Below, piece after piece: positions 43,408 through 51,315 of a DNA stretch of 64,000 bases. Origin of the DNA: an uncultured Ruminococcus sp. (lineage in GTDB: Bacteria > Bacillota > Clostridia > Oscillospirales > Ruminococcaceae); contig CAJTLC010000008.1 in the NCBI GenBank assembly GCA_910576995.1, forward strand, positions 13,340 to 77,339, written 5' to 3'. The notes under the pieces are model-generated. The model was not told the origin of the DNA and searched no databases. It saw nothing but the letters and a program-made list of their open reading frames with translations. Within the stretch, counting starts at the first letter, position 1. Each line of letters opens with the position of its first letter. A program made the translations under genes and the position numbers.

Positions 43408-44325
43408 TTACTTGATCATCTTTGCAACTTCGTCTGCAAGATTATCTTCTTTCTTTTCAACGCCCTCGCCGCGCTCATAGCGGATAACGTCTGTTACAAC
43501 GATCTCGCCGCCGAGCTTCTTGGCTTCTGCGTCAACATACCCCTTAACGGTAAGCTTGTCGTCCTTAACGAATGCCTGCTCAAGGAGGCAGTTTTCGCTG
43601 TAGTACTTGCCAACCTTACCCTCAACGATCTTAACTCTTACCTGCTCGGGCTTGTTTGCCATCTTAGGATCTTCAGCCATCTGAGCGAGCATAATCTCCT
43701 TTTCCTTTTCGATAACCTCAGCGGGAACGTCCTCGCGCTTGAGATAAGGAGCGTTAAGAGCAGCGGACTGCATTGCAACATCCTTACCGATAACGGAAAC
43801 CTGATCAGCGGAAAGAGCCGTATCCATCTTTACCATAACGCCGATGCTGCCGCCGTTGTGAATGTAAGAAGCAAGAACGCCTTCCATTCTTACGAAACGA
43901 CGTATAACGATGTTCTCTCTGATCTTCATGCCTGCAAGTTCCGTGAGAACGTCGCCTACTGTAGCTGTTCCGCCGGAGATAGTTTCAGCCTTGAGAGCCT
44001 CAACGTCGGCAGGATTCTTTTCGATGATAGTATTTGCAACTGCATTTACAAAGTTCTTGATATCGTCTGTATTTGCAGCGAAGTCTGTCTCTGTATTTAC
44101 TTCGAGAAGTACGCCTGTGTTACCGTTTACAACGGCGGTAACGATACCCTCGGCAGCGGCTCTGCCGCTCTTCTTAGCCTGTGTAGCAAGTCCTTTTTCT
44201 CTGAGGAACTCGATAGCCTTGTCCATATCTCCGTCGTTTGCCTCAAGAGCCTTTTTACAGTCCATCATGCCAACGCCGGTTGACTTCATGAGATCTTTGA
44301 TCTCGGCAACGGAAATCTTTCCCAT
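43408..44325 (-). CDS. tsf: Translation elongation factor Ts
   Basis: 305 residues. The N-terminal UBA-like segment ISVAEIKDLMKSTGVGMMDCKKALEANDGDMDKAIEFLREKG is diagnostic. The core includes VLLEVNTETDFAANTDDIKNF, with the TDF contact residues for EF-Tu. The guanine-exchange factor for EF-Tu. AGGAGGA precedes the ATG; rpsB is 58 bases upstream in the same operon. Confidence 0.97.
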   Translation of the reverse strand: MGKISVAEIKDLMKSTGVGMMDCKKALEANDGDMDKAIEFLREKGLATQAKKSGRAAAEGIVTAVVNGNTGVLLEVNTETDFAANTDDIKNFVNAVANTIIEKNPADVEALKAETISGGTATVGDVLTELAGMKIRENIVIRRFVRMEGVLASYIHNGGSIGVMVKMDTALSADQVSVIGKDVAMQSAALNAPYLKREDVPAEVIEKEKEIMLAQMAEDPKMANKPEQVRVKIVEGKVGKYYSENCLLEQAFVKDDKLTVKGYVDAEAKKLGGEIVVTDVIRYERGEGVEKKEDNLADEVAKMIK

Positions 44326-44383
44326 TGTTTTTTCCTCCTGTTCAATTATATGTCAGAGAATATTTTCTCCGTGATTTATCAAA

Positions 44384-45106
44384 TTATTCAGCCTGAGTCT
44401 CTTCAGCAGCCTCGGCAGCATCGTCGCCCTGTCTGCCCTCGATAACAGCGTTAGCAATAGTTCCTGCGATAAGCTTAACAGCGCGGATAGCGTCGTCGTT
44501 TCCGGGAATTACGTAATCAACTTCATCGGGGTCGCAGTTTGTATCAACGATAGCAACGATCGGGATATTAAGCTTCTTAGCTTCTGCAACGGCGATCTTT
44601 TCCTTGCGGGGGTCAACGATAAAGAGACAAGCGGGGATCTTCTTCATTGTCTTGATACCGCCGAGGAACTTTTCAAGCTTCTCGATCTCAAGATTAAGCT
44701 TAACAACTTCTTTCTTGGGGAGGAGGTTGAAAGTACCGTCTTCTTCCATTGTGTGAAGCTGCTCAAGTCTCTTGATTCTTGTCTGGATGGTCTTGAAGTT
44801 AGTGAGCATACCGCCAAGCCATCTTGCGTTTACATAATGAGCGCCTGCGCGTGTAGCCTCTTCCTTAACGGAATCGCCTGCCTGCTTCTTTGTACCGACA
44901 AAAAGAACTTCGCCGCCCTGAGCCGCGATGTCGCGAACGAACATATAAGCCTCTTCAAGCTTCTTAACTGTTTTCTGGAGATCGATAATATAGATACCGT
45001 TTCTCTCTGTAAAGATGTAAGGTGCCATTTTGGGGTTCCAGCGTCTTGTCTGGTGTCCGAAGTGAACGCCTGCTTCAAGAAGCTGCTTCATTGAAACTAC
45101 TGCCAT
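44384..45106 (-). CDS. rpsB: 30S ribosomal protein S2
   Basis: 240 residues. Clear S2 blocks: MKQLLEAGVHFGHQTRRWNPKMAPYIF, FVGTKKQAGDSVKEEA, YVNARWLGGMLTNFKTI and PIVAIVDTNCDPDEVDYVIPGNDDAIRAVKL. AGGAGG precedes the ATG. Its leader of about 140 bases from the promoter at 45252 could hold an S2 autoregulatory structure, not resolved here. Confidence 0.97.
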   Translation of the reverse strand: MAVVSMKQLLEAGVHFGHQTRRWNPKMAPYIFTERNGIYIIDLQKTVKKLEEAYMFVRDIAAQGGEVLFVGTKKQAGDSVKEEATRAGAHYVNARWLGGMLTNFKTIQTRIKRLEQLHTMEEDGTFNLLPKKEVVKLNLEIEKLEKFLGGIKTMKKIPACLFIVDPRKEKIAVAEAKKLNIPIVAIVDTNCDPDEVDYVIPGNDDAIRAVKLIAGTIANAVIEGRQGDDAAEAAEETQAE

Positions 45107-45251
45107 TGTTGTAGTCCTCCTAATTTAAAATTTGTTGCAGGACCTGTATATACAAAACAAGTTCCTAATCCGCCGCAGAATTTAGCTTACGTGCCACATT
45201 TCATACGAAACGCACCGACCCGCAACAACCCTGCGTGTGAATTGCCTTAAT

Positions 45252-45280
45252 ATTATACCATATTTTCCATATTTCCGCAA
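45252..45280 (-). promoter_or_regulatory. Promoter of rpsB-tsf
   Basis: TTGCGG (45275-45280), 17 bases, TATAAT (45252-45257). It overlaps nothing but lies within 40 bases of the ylmC stop at 45287. Confidence 0.75.
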
Positions 45281-45286
45281 GCGTTT

Positions 45287-45577
45287 TCATCTTGTACGTT
45301 CAAACAAACTTTTAGAAAATTCTCTTTTTATTTTTGTGGAACTCGCACTACTCACAAGAATAACGTCGCTGCCGACGACTTCTATGGCTTTGCAGGGAAT
45401 CTCCGTATCGCTTTCTCTGCCGAACAGTCCGAAAAATCTGTATCCGCCGTAGATAAGCAGCGAAACGATCTCAGAGTTGTCGATATTCATGCGAACGTCG
45501 TCGATATATCCCAATCTTTCGCCCGTTTTCACGTCTATAACTTCTTTCGCCCTCAAATCTTCAAGACTGCATATCAT
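45287..45577 (-). CDS. YlmC/YmxH-family PRC-barrel protein
   Basis: 96 residues. MICSLEDLRAKEVIDVKTGERLGYIDDVRMN is the PRC-barrel start of the YlmC/YmxH group, found in spore formers and relatives. YGGYRFFGLFGRESDTEIPCKAIEVVGSDVILV completes the barrel. The start at 45577 follows AGGTGG; an upstream in-frame extension runs into the terminator at 45644 and is rejected. Function poorly known. Confidence 0.9.
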   Translation of the reverse strand: MICSLEDLRAKEVIDVKTGERLGYIDDVRMNIDNSEIVSLLIYGGYRFFGLFGRESDTEIPCKAIEVVGSDVILVSSASSTKIKREFSKSLFERTR

Positions 45578-45643
45578 AAAATTCCACCTGCACTCCATAT
45601 TAATATATTTAATATGTATGTCATGCCGCTTGTCAGCTATTCG

Positions 45644-45680
45644 AAAAAAACGCCGCACAACTCTTTTAAGCTGTACGGCG
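45644..45680 (-). terminator. Terminator of the 53-residue gene
   Basis: CGCCGTACAGC/GTTGTGCGGCG stem with TTTTTTT after it in minus-strand reading, 15 bases past the stop at 45696. Confidence 0.92.
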
Positions 45681-45695
45681 TTCGGAAACTTTTTA

Positions 45696-45857
45696 TCAAT
45701 TATCGTCCCCGTCGTCTTTTTTCTTCTTAATAACAGAAATAACCGTGGTAACAATTACAATTGCAACCGCTGCTCCGATGGCTATAACCAGCGGAATAAC
45801 GGGAAATCTGTCACCCGTTGCAGGTACTGCGGCTATGAGCGTATTCAACATATCCAT
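45696..45857 (-). CDS. 53-residue mini-protein resembling an isolated LPxTG sorting signal
   Basis: Not a usual-length gene, but AGGAGG lies eight bases before its ATG and it has its own promoter (45911) and terminator (45644). After MDMLNTLIAA it reads VPATGD, then a hydrophobic helix (FPVIPLVIAIGAAVAIVIVT) and a KKKKDDGDD tail. That is the order of a sortase signal (LPxTG, helix, positive tail) with almost nothing in front. It could be a tail-anchored or small membrane peptide that only resembles one. Confidence 0.75.
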   Translation of the reverse strand: MDMLNTLIAAVPATGDRFPVIPLVIAIGAAVAIVIVTTVISVIKKKKDDGDDN

Positions 45858-45910
45858 AATTTTGTCCTCCTGTTTATGATGTCATATTCCGAGTTTTGTA
45901 CTCTTTCAAT

Positions 45911-45939
45911 ATTGTACCACATCATGCTCCGTTTGTCAA
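45911..45939 (-). promoter_or_regulatory. Promoter of the 53-residue gene
   Basis: TTGACA (45934-45939), 17 bases, TACAAT (45911-45916). Confidence 0.8.
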
Positions 45940-45978
45940 GGAGGAACGCTTTTATTTCATCAAAATATCATTATCCTA

Positions 45979-47223
45979 TCAGTCATACATCGACTTAACA
46001 AGCAGTTGGCGCATCAGCACAAGGTCGAATACGTCAAGTCTGCCGTCGTTGTTCAAGTCGCCGTTTTTCCAGCTGATAAGCTTTGCATCTTCGCTGAGCA
46101 GCCATTTCTGCATCGTCACCAAATCAGCAACATCAAAAAGACCATTATTGTCCACATCACCTTGCACACCGGGTATTTCCACAAAGGTTCTGTTGTATTT
46201 TTCTGCATATTTCTGCGCGGTTGACGCGTAATATCCGCGAATAACACCAGTATAACTATATGAATCATTCAAATTGTTATAATTGTTGCATATAGTTCCC
46301 TCATATACCATTTCACAATTTGGATTTAAGATTGATATGGTATCAAGAGATTTACAGTTTTTAAATGCATATACGCCAATACTCGTAACGCTTTTCGGTA
46401 TTGTTACGGAAGTAAGAGAAGAACATTCAGAAAATGCCCATGCTCCAATAATATTAATGCTGTCAGGTATTGTTACAGAAGTAAGAGAAGAGCAGTCTGA
46501 AAACGCCCCGTATCCAATGCGTGTAACACTGTCAGGTATTATTATAGAGGTCAGGGAAGAACAGTAATAAAATGCATAGTCTCCAATACTTTTAACGCTG
46601 TCAGGTATAATATAAGAATCATTTGTTCTTCCATTTGGGTAACAAACCAATTTAGATTGATTCTTATTAAAAAGAACACCGTCGATATCCGAATAATTCT
46701 TATTGCCATTCAGAACATTTATTGAATTCAGGGAAGAACAGTCAACAAATACATATTCTCCAATATTTGTAACGCTGTTTGATATTGTTATGGAAGTCAA
46801 AGAAGAACAGCCAACAAACGCATAGTCTCCAATACTCATAACACTGTCCGGTATTATTATGGAAGTCAGAGCAGAACACCTAACAAATGCATATTCTTCA
46901 ATACTGGTAACACTGTCCGGTATTGTTATGGAAACCAGAGAAGAACACTGATTAAATGCCTGCTTTCCAATACTCGTAACCTTTTTTCCGTCAATAATGG
47001 AAGGAATCTCAATATCCGCTGAAGACGAAGAAATATATTTATCAATTTCAACAGTTCCGTCGTCCAGTACTTCGTATTTAAGTGATAAACCCTCGGATGT
47101 ATAGTCGGCAGCGCCTGCACTGAAAGAGAAGCCGAAATCTGACAATTGCGCAGAATATGCAAAAGCTGTCGTCGCCAAACATAAAGCTGCCGCGAGTGAA
47201 ATCATCCTTTTTATCAGTTTCAT
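45979..47223 (-). CDS. Dockerin-bearing BspA-type leucine-rich-repeat protein
   Basis: 414 residues, secreted (MKLIKRMISLAAALCLATTAFA). Residues about 75-310 hold roughly ten BspA/LRR_5 repeats of 23 residues (variations on CSSLTSITIPDSVTSIGDYAF). The C-terminal dockerin has repeats DVDNNGLFDVADLVTMQKWLL and DLNNDGRLDVFDLVLMRQLLV, both with full calcium loops. BspA repeats mediate surface binding, so a scaffoldin-displayed adhesion role is inferred. The repeats are also visible at DNA level. AAAGGA precedes the ATG. Confidence 0.92.
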   Translation of the reverse strand: MKLIKRMISLAAALCLATTAFAYSAQLSDFGFSFSAGAADYTSEGLSLKYEVLDDGTVEIDKYISSSSADIEIPSIIDGKKVTSIGKQAFNQCSSLVSITIPDSVTSIEEYAFVRCSALTSIIIPDSVMSIGDYAFVGCSSLTSITISNSVTNIGEYVFVDCSSLNSINVLNGNKNYSDIDGVLFNKNQSKLVCYPNGRTNDSYIIPDSVKSIGDYAFYYCSSLTSIIIPDSVTRIGYGAFSDCSSLTSVTIPDSINIIGAWAFSECSSLTSVTIPKSVTSIGVYAFKNCKSLDTISILNPNCEMVYEGTICNNYNNLNDSYSYTGVIRGYYASTAQKYAEKYNRTFVEIPGVQGDVDNNGLFDVADLVTMQKWLLSEDAKLISWKNGDLNNDGRLDVFDLVLMRQLLVKSMYD

Positions 47224-47268
47224 ATTATGTACTTCCTTTCAAATAAGAATTCGCGTCTACGTTATGTA

Positions 47269-48183
47269 TCAAAATATATCGTCGAAATCAACGCCTGTCG
47301 CCTGAATGGAATCGAGTTTCATGTTCTCTCCCTTTACTCTGAAAAGAGCGACCTCATTTTCTTCGCCTGCAAGGGAAAATGTTACAAAAATGTAGTCCTC
47401 AAACTCAACTGTTATCGGCACATCCTCCGGCGAAGCAAAATCAATCTCGTCAAGTCTTTCGGCATAAGCCTCAAAAACGCCGTCCGGTATATCAGCCGTT
47501 CCCATTATCATATCATAATTAATGCCTACGTCAGCCATCATGCCGTACATAATATCGAAAAGCGAGTATATCTGCTTTGCCTCGGTTATCTCCTCCTCGT
47601 CGGCGTCTCTCACGGAAATTACCTTAATATCGCTGCGGTCAAAATCAGCAGGCATATCCATATCTTCAATGCCCATCTCATCGCCAAACATTCCGAGCGC
47701 GCCGACAGCGTTCATGGATTCGAAAATGGAATCGGGCAGACAGCACTTCAAAAGTCTGTTTACGTCCGCGTTCATTGCAGCCTGACAAAATTCAAACATA
47801 ACGTCAACGTACTCTTCCGAAGCAGCGTCCGTATTATTGTTATTATTGGTATTGCTCCTGCTGAATTCTTTCTCCGCCTCTTCTTTCTGTTTCTTGATAT
47901 TTTCCCTAGCTTTCTCAAGCGTTTTCTCGATATCTGCTTTCGAAGCCTTTGAAGCTTTTTCAAGATCTTCATCAGAAATCTTTTTCGTGGTTTTTTCAAC
48001 TTTTACCTCATCGGAGGATTCATCCTCCGTGGTATCGGCAGCCGAACTTTCGGAAGATTCCGAAGACTCGGAAGATTCGGAAACGGAAGAGCTGTCGGAA
48101 TTCTCCATAGTTTCATTTCCGCAGGCTGTAAACGTACATACGAGTGACAATACGGCTAAGATCGCCGCCAGACTTTTCTTCAT
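47269..48183 (-). CDS. Acidic lipoprotein of unknown function
   Basis: 304 residues. Lipobox FTACGN near residue 21; then a Ser/Glu/Asp-rich linker, a charged coiled-coil (DEDLEKASKASKADIEKTLEKARENIKKQKEEAEKEF) and a C-terminal domain (VDVMFEFCQAAMNADVNRLLKCCLPDSIFESM ... ENEVALFRVKGENMKLDSI) that looks like a DUF4878/NTF2-type fold. I do not recognise the family. The start at 48183 is chosen because GAGGTG overlaps the GTG three codons earlier. A consensus promoter with a palindromic site lies upstream. Confidence 0.75.
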   Translation of the reverse strand: MKKSLAAILAVLSLVCTFTACGNETMENSDSSSVSESSESSESSESSAADTTEDESSDEVKVEKTTKKISDEDLEKASKASKADIEKTLEKARENIKKQKEEAEKEFSRSNTNNNNNTDAASEEYVDVMFEFCQAAMNADVNRLLKCCLPDSIFESMNAVGALGMFGDEMGIEDMDMPADFDRSDIKVISVRDADEEEITEAKQIYSLFDIMYGMMADVGINYDMIMGTADIPDGVFEAYAERLDEIDFASPEDVPITVEFEDYIFVTFSLAGEENEVALFRVKGENMKLDSIQATGVDFDDIF

Positions 48184-48217
48184 ATAAAACACCTCATTTA
48201 CGCATTTATGCTAAACA

Positions 48218-48238
48218 CTATTGCAAAATTTGCAATAG
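48218..48238. promoter_or_regulatory. Palindromic site in the 47269 leader
   Basis: CTATTGCAAA and TTTGCAATAG meet around one A, ten bases downstream of the predicted start of transcription. It could be a repressor site. The same decamers end the element at 26511-26670. Confidence 0.55.
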
Positions 48239-48254
48239 CATTTTGCATATTTTA

Positions 48255-48283
48255 ATTATATCACCTTATCAGATATTTGTCAA
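48255..48283 (-). promoter_or_regulatory. Promoter of the 47269 lipoprotein gene
   Basis: TTGACA (48278-48283), 17 bases, TATAAT (48255-48260). Confidence 0.85.
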
Positions 48284-48294
48284 TTAATTTTTTC

Positions 48295-48328
48295 ACACAA
48301 AAAAGAACATGGCGAACCATGTTCTTTT
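48295..48328 (-). terminator. Terminator of hydG
   Basis: Perfect AAAAGAACATGG/CCATGTTCTTTT stem with a TTCG loop and following T's on the minus strand, 18 bases after the hydG stop. Confidence 0.93.
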
Positions 48329-48345
48329 AGCTGTTTAATGTCTGC

Positions 48346-49794
48346 TTAGAATCTGAAATCTCTCTCTCCGCTGCGTATCTTTTCCAGATATCCCAACGCC
48401 TTTTCTCGGCGTTTCGGATCGGGAACTTTCTGTATCTCGCGGTCGATAAGTTCCTCGCCGATCTTCTTGGTTTCGGGGCTTGCGTAATCCTGCAAATATT
48501 CCTGCAAAGTCAGCAGCGCGTTGGGATGACAGCAATTCTGAATCTGTCCCACCTTGCACAACGCCATAAATCTGTCGCCTGTACGTCCCTCGCGATAGCA
48601 GGCAGTGCAGAACGACGGAATATAGCCGCCCTCCATAAGCCACTTCACAACTTCGTCAAGCGAACGCTGATCGGAAACGTCGAACTGCTCCGTATCATGG
48701 GGACGCTCCTCCGCGTCATAGCCAGCATAGCCGCCAACCGATGTTCTCGAACCGCCCGAAATCTGCGAAATACCGAGCTTCATCACCTTTTCGCGGCAGC
48801 TTTCATTCTCACGCGTGGAAATTATCATGCCCGTATACGGAACTGCAATTCGAATGCAGGCGATTATCTTCGCAAACGTATCGTCGTCGATTCCGTTGTC
48901 AAACTGTGCGGGGTCGATATCCGCAGCCCTTTTCAGTCTCGGAACGCTTATAGTATGAGGTCCTACGCCGTGAACGGCTTCAAGATGCTCGGCGTGCATG
49001 AGAAGTCCTGCGAATTCGTATCTGTACTTGTCAAGACCGAAAAGAACGCCCAGTCCCACATCGTCGATTCCGCCCTCCATAGCGCGATCCATAGCTTCCG
49101 TATGATAAGCGTAATTGTGCTTCGGACCTGCCGGATGAAGCTGCTCGTAGCTTTCCTTATGATACGTCTCCTGAAACAGAATGTAAGTTCCGATTCCCGC
49201 TTCTTTAAGCTTTCTGTAATTTTCAACCATAGTAGCGGCAATATTAACGTTTACGCGTCTGATCGCGCCGTTTTTATGCTTAATTGAGTATATAGTATTT
49301 ATGCATTCAAGAATATATTCGATGGGATTATTTACAGGGTCTTCGCCTGCCTCGATAGCAAGCCGCTTATGTCCCATATCCTGAAGCGCGATGACCTCCT
49401 GCTTTACCTCCTCCTGCGTAAGCTTTTTGCGCGGAATTTCCTTATTCTGCATATGATAAGGACAGTAAACACACTTATTCACGCAGTAATTTGAAAGATA
49501 AAGCGGCGCGAACATTACGATTCTGTCGCCGTAAAACGCGTCCTTGATCTCTCTTGCAAGAGAATAGATTTTCTCCGTCATTTCGGGAATATCGCAGGCA
49601 AGCAGCACGCTCGCTTCCCTATGCGAAAGACCTGCGCATTCAACTCCCCTGCCCGTTTTTTTCGGACGAGCCTTTTCGAGAAGTTCCTCAATAAGTTCCC
49701 TGTTATGCTTATTTTCATCAGCATATTTCAGCGTAGCCAATATTTCATCGTCCGAAATAAACTCTTCAGCTTTCAAAGATTTCACATCATACAT
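48346..49794 (-). CDS. hydG: [FeFe]-hydrogenase maturase HydG
   Basis: 482 residues. A radical-SAM tyrosine lyase that makes the CO and CN ligands of the H-cluster. The CX3CX2C cluster motif is CVNKCVYC (in LSNYCVNKCVYCPYHMQN). The C-terminal second-cluster region reads FCTACYREGRTGDRFMALCKVGQIQNCCHPNAL. The start at 49794 is eight bases after GGAGG. Upstream on the same strand are the hydrogenase-system regulator at 50026 and a lipase; HydE, HydF and the hydrogenase are not in the window. A large palindromic element fills its leader. Confidence 0.97.
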   Translation of the reverse strand: MYDVKSLKAEEFISDDEILATLKYADENKHNRELIEELLEKARPKKTGRGVECAGLSHREASVLLACDIPEMTEKIYSLAREIKDAFYGDRIVMFAPLYLSNYCVNKCVYCPYHMQNKEIPRKKLTQEEVKQEVIALQDMGHKRLAIEAGEDPVNNPIEYILECINTIYSIKHKNGAIRRVNVNIAATMVENYRKLKEAGIGTYILFQETYHKESYEQLHPAGPKHNYAYHTEAMDRAMEGGIDDVGLGVLFGLDKYRYEFAGLLMHAEHLEAVHGVGPHTISVPRLKRAADIDPAQFDNGIDDDTFAKIIACIRIAVPYTGMIISTRENESCREKVMKLGISQISGGSRTSVGGYAGYDAEERPHDTEQFDVSDQRSLDEVVKWLMEGGYIPSFCTACYREGRTGDRFMALCKVGQIQNCCHPNALLTLQEYLQDYASPETKKIGEELIDREIQKVPDPKRREKALGYLEKIRSGERDFRF

Positions 49795-49812
49795 TTTAAA
49801 TTCCTCCATTTG

Positions 49813-50033
49813 TAAAATCAATTTTACTATGCCGCATTATGCAGGAACATTGTCCTGCTATATCCGCTGCAAAGATGTTACTCTATTGAATTCGACCTTC
49901 ATGTTTTTCTATCCCTTTACGGGATAGAAAAACATGAAAATTCGGGTTTCAAAAGGGTGAAGCACCCTTTTGCAGGGGGTGCAGGGGGACAGCGTCCCCC
50001 TGCATAATCCAGCACAAGTAGAAATTTATTTTT
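49813..50033. repeat. ~220-bp multi-hairpin element, copy 2
   Basis: Read on the minus strand it follows the same order as copy 1 at 29961: TACTTGTGC, GGGGGACGCTGTCCCCC, CCCCCTGCAAAAGGGTGC, AAACCC, then a 16-bp perfect hairpin (CATGTTTTTCTATCCC arm), CAATAGAGTAACAT, TTTGCAG, and a CAGGACAATGTTCCTG hairpin. It spans the whole space between the regulator gene (overlapping its stop) and the hydG ribosome site. Confidence 0.88.
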
Positions 50034-50274
50034 TAGATACAGCGGCTTTTACCGAAACGCCGTTTATTCTTCCGAGACGACCGGTAAGGCAGCTTATTTC
50101 ATCGGCGCAGGCGTCGACAGCCACGGAAATCAGCGATATACCGCGTTCCCTGTAGGGAATCCCCATGCGCCCTATGATCATTTCATTATGCTCGTGCAGA
50201 ACGTTATTGACCTCGCCCACTGCCGACGGGTCGTCTATCACGACGGCAACAACCGCTATCCTCTTATCCGCCAT
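50026..50274 (-). CDS. TM1266-type iron-only hydrogenase system regulator
   Basis: 82 residues, one ACT-like domain: RIAVVAVVIDDPSAVGEVNNVLHEHNEMIIGRMGIPYRERGISLISVAVDACADEI. This family is commonly encoded with HydE/F/G genes and is called the hydrogenase system regulator, although its ligand and target are not established. The ATG follows the TAA of the lipase gene directly. hydG is 231 bases downstream. Confidence 0.9.
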   Translation of the reverse strand: MADKRIAVVAVVIDDPSAVGEVNNVLHEHNEMIIGRMGIPYRERGISLISVAVDACADEISCLTGRLGRINGVSVKAAVSKK

Positions 50275-51114
50275 TTACAATCCCATGCCTTTCAGTTCCG
50301 ATACCGTTTTCGCGTAAAACTGCGTAATATCGGATATATCGTTCCTATAGAGCGGCTCGTTTCCGCTAAGGCGCATTCTGCGCATATCCACCTCGTCGAG
50401 ATGCGAAATTCCACGCCTGCCCGTTCCCGTATAAACGCCGCGAAAATTCCCCCACACAACATCTTTCGCTGTAAGAAATCCGTCGCTTCTGCTTCTGCCG
50501 TCCATGAATTTAACCGCGATATACGGCACAGACATGAGAATATCGCTGAACGGATTTTTCATAGCAAAGGCAAAACTCTGATAATAAATCCCCTCGATAT
50601 CGGGATTTTTCCTGTTGAATTCCGCCATATACGAAGTCGTCAGTTCTTCGAGACATCTGTATGTTTCAGGCTTACTGTCGCCCATTATCGTCATAAAAAC
50701 GTCGGTTATCAGGCTTCCCGCTTTCATTATCGGCTTCGGCAGCTTCATTATTTTATCCATGGTCGCCGAGCCGTTATGAGGAGTGCTGATAGTCGTTATT
50801 GAAGCTATATGACGGCTCATTCCCAGTGATGAAGCCAAAAACCTCGATTCCGTGCCGCCTTTGGAGTGAGCGATGATATTCGCCCTTTCCGCTCCGCTTT
50901 CAGCAAGACATTTTTTCAGCGCATTTTTAAGAAGAACGCCGTTGTATTCAATAGAAGCGTTTGCGTCCTGATTTCCGAAATAAATCTCCGCGCCGCACTG
51001 ACGCAGAATCTTCGGTATGCGCCCCCAATAGCAGAGAAGCTTTCGGTCGCGGAATCCCATGCCGTGAACCATCAGAATCGGATATTTCGTGCTGCAATCG
51101 TATTTTTCTTTCAT
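50275..51114 (-). CDS. Lipase-like alpha/beta hydrolase
   Basis: 279 residues without signal peptide. The N-terminal PILMVHGMGFRD (oxyanion HG) and the nucleophile motif IIAHSKGGTESRFLA (GxSxGG variant with Ser) are typical of triacylglycerol-lipase/LipA-like hydrolases. TPHNGSATMDK follows, as in that family. Catalytic Asp is probably in RSDGFLTAKD and His in GISHLDE. Its start lies 12 bases after an intrinsic terminator, at the end of a ~180-base leader. Translationally coupled to the TM1266-type gene; any link between the two is unclear. Confidence 0.85.
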   Translation of the reverse strand: MKEKYDCSTKYPILMVHGMGFRDRKLLCYWGRIPKILRQCGAEIYFGNQDANASIEYNGVLLKNALKKCLAESGAERANIIAHSKGGTESRFLASSLGMSRHIASITTISTPHNGSATMDKIMKLPKPIMKAGSLITDVFMTIMGDSKPETYRCLEELTTSYMAEFNRKNPDIEGIYYQSFAFAMKNPFSDILMSVPYIAVKFMDGRSRSDGFLTAKDVVWGNFRGVYTGTGRRGISHLDEVDMRRMRLSGNEPLYRNDISDITQFYAKTVSELKGMGL

Positions 51115-51126
51115 ATTTATCTCCGA

Positions 51127-51162
51127 ATAAAAAATCCCTTACAGATAAACATTCTGCAAGGG
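51127..51162 (-). terminator. Terminator just upstream of the lipase start
   Basis: CCCTTGCAG/CTGTAAGGG stem (one mismatch) followed by ATTTTTTATT on the minus strand, ending 12 bases before the ATG at 51114. Confidence 0.88.
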
Positions 51163-51309
51163 CAATTATAGTCAATTCTAATAAGCCTGCCGAATTCACT
51201 GCGACAAGCCGTCTGTTGACCGATAACAAAGTTACGCTTTGCTGCCCGAAAACATTTTTATAAATTTTAATAATTCGCCGACAACGGAATGCAGATCCCA
51301 CTATCCGCC
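51127..51309 (-). ncRNA. Structured RNA ahead of the lipase gene: 6S-like RNA or riboswitch leader
   Basis: A perfect-consensus minus-strand promoter (51316-51344) gives a start near 51309. An intrinsic terminator ends the RNA at 51127, giving ~183 bases. Internal pairing: GGC-G-AATTAT closes with ATAATTGCC, and AGCAAAG/CTTTGTT forms a hairpin. GATCTGCATTC near the 5' end (51287-51297) can pair with GAATG...ATC in the terminator loop (51144-51154), as an antiterminator would. I recognise no known riboswitch core. Length and context also fit 6S RNA. Confidence 0.6.
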
Positions 51310-51315
51310 ATGATT

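Noticed and set aside
50948..51301. 117-codon minus-strand frame over the lipase leader
   Set aside because: It crosses the terminator and overlaps the lipase start out of frame; the sequence is better explained as structured RNA.
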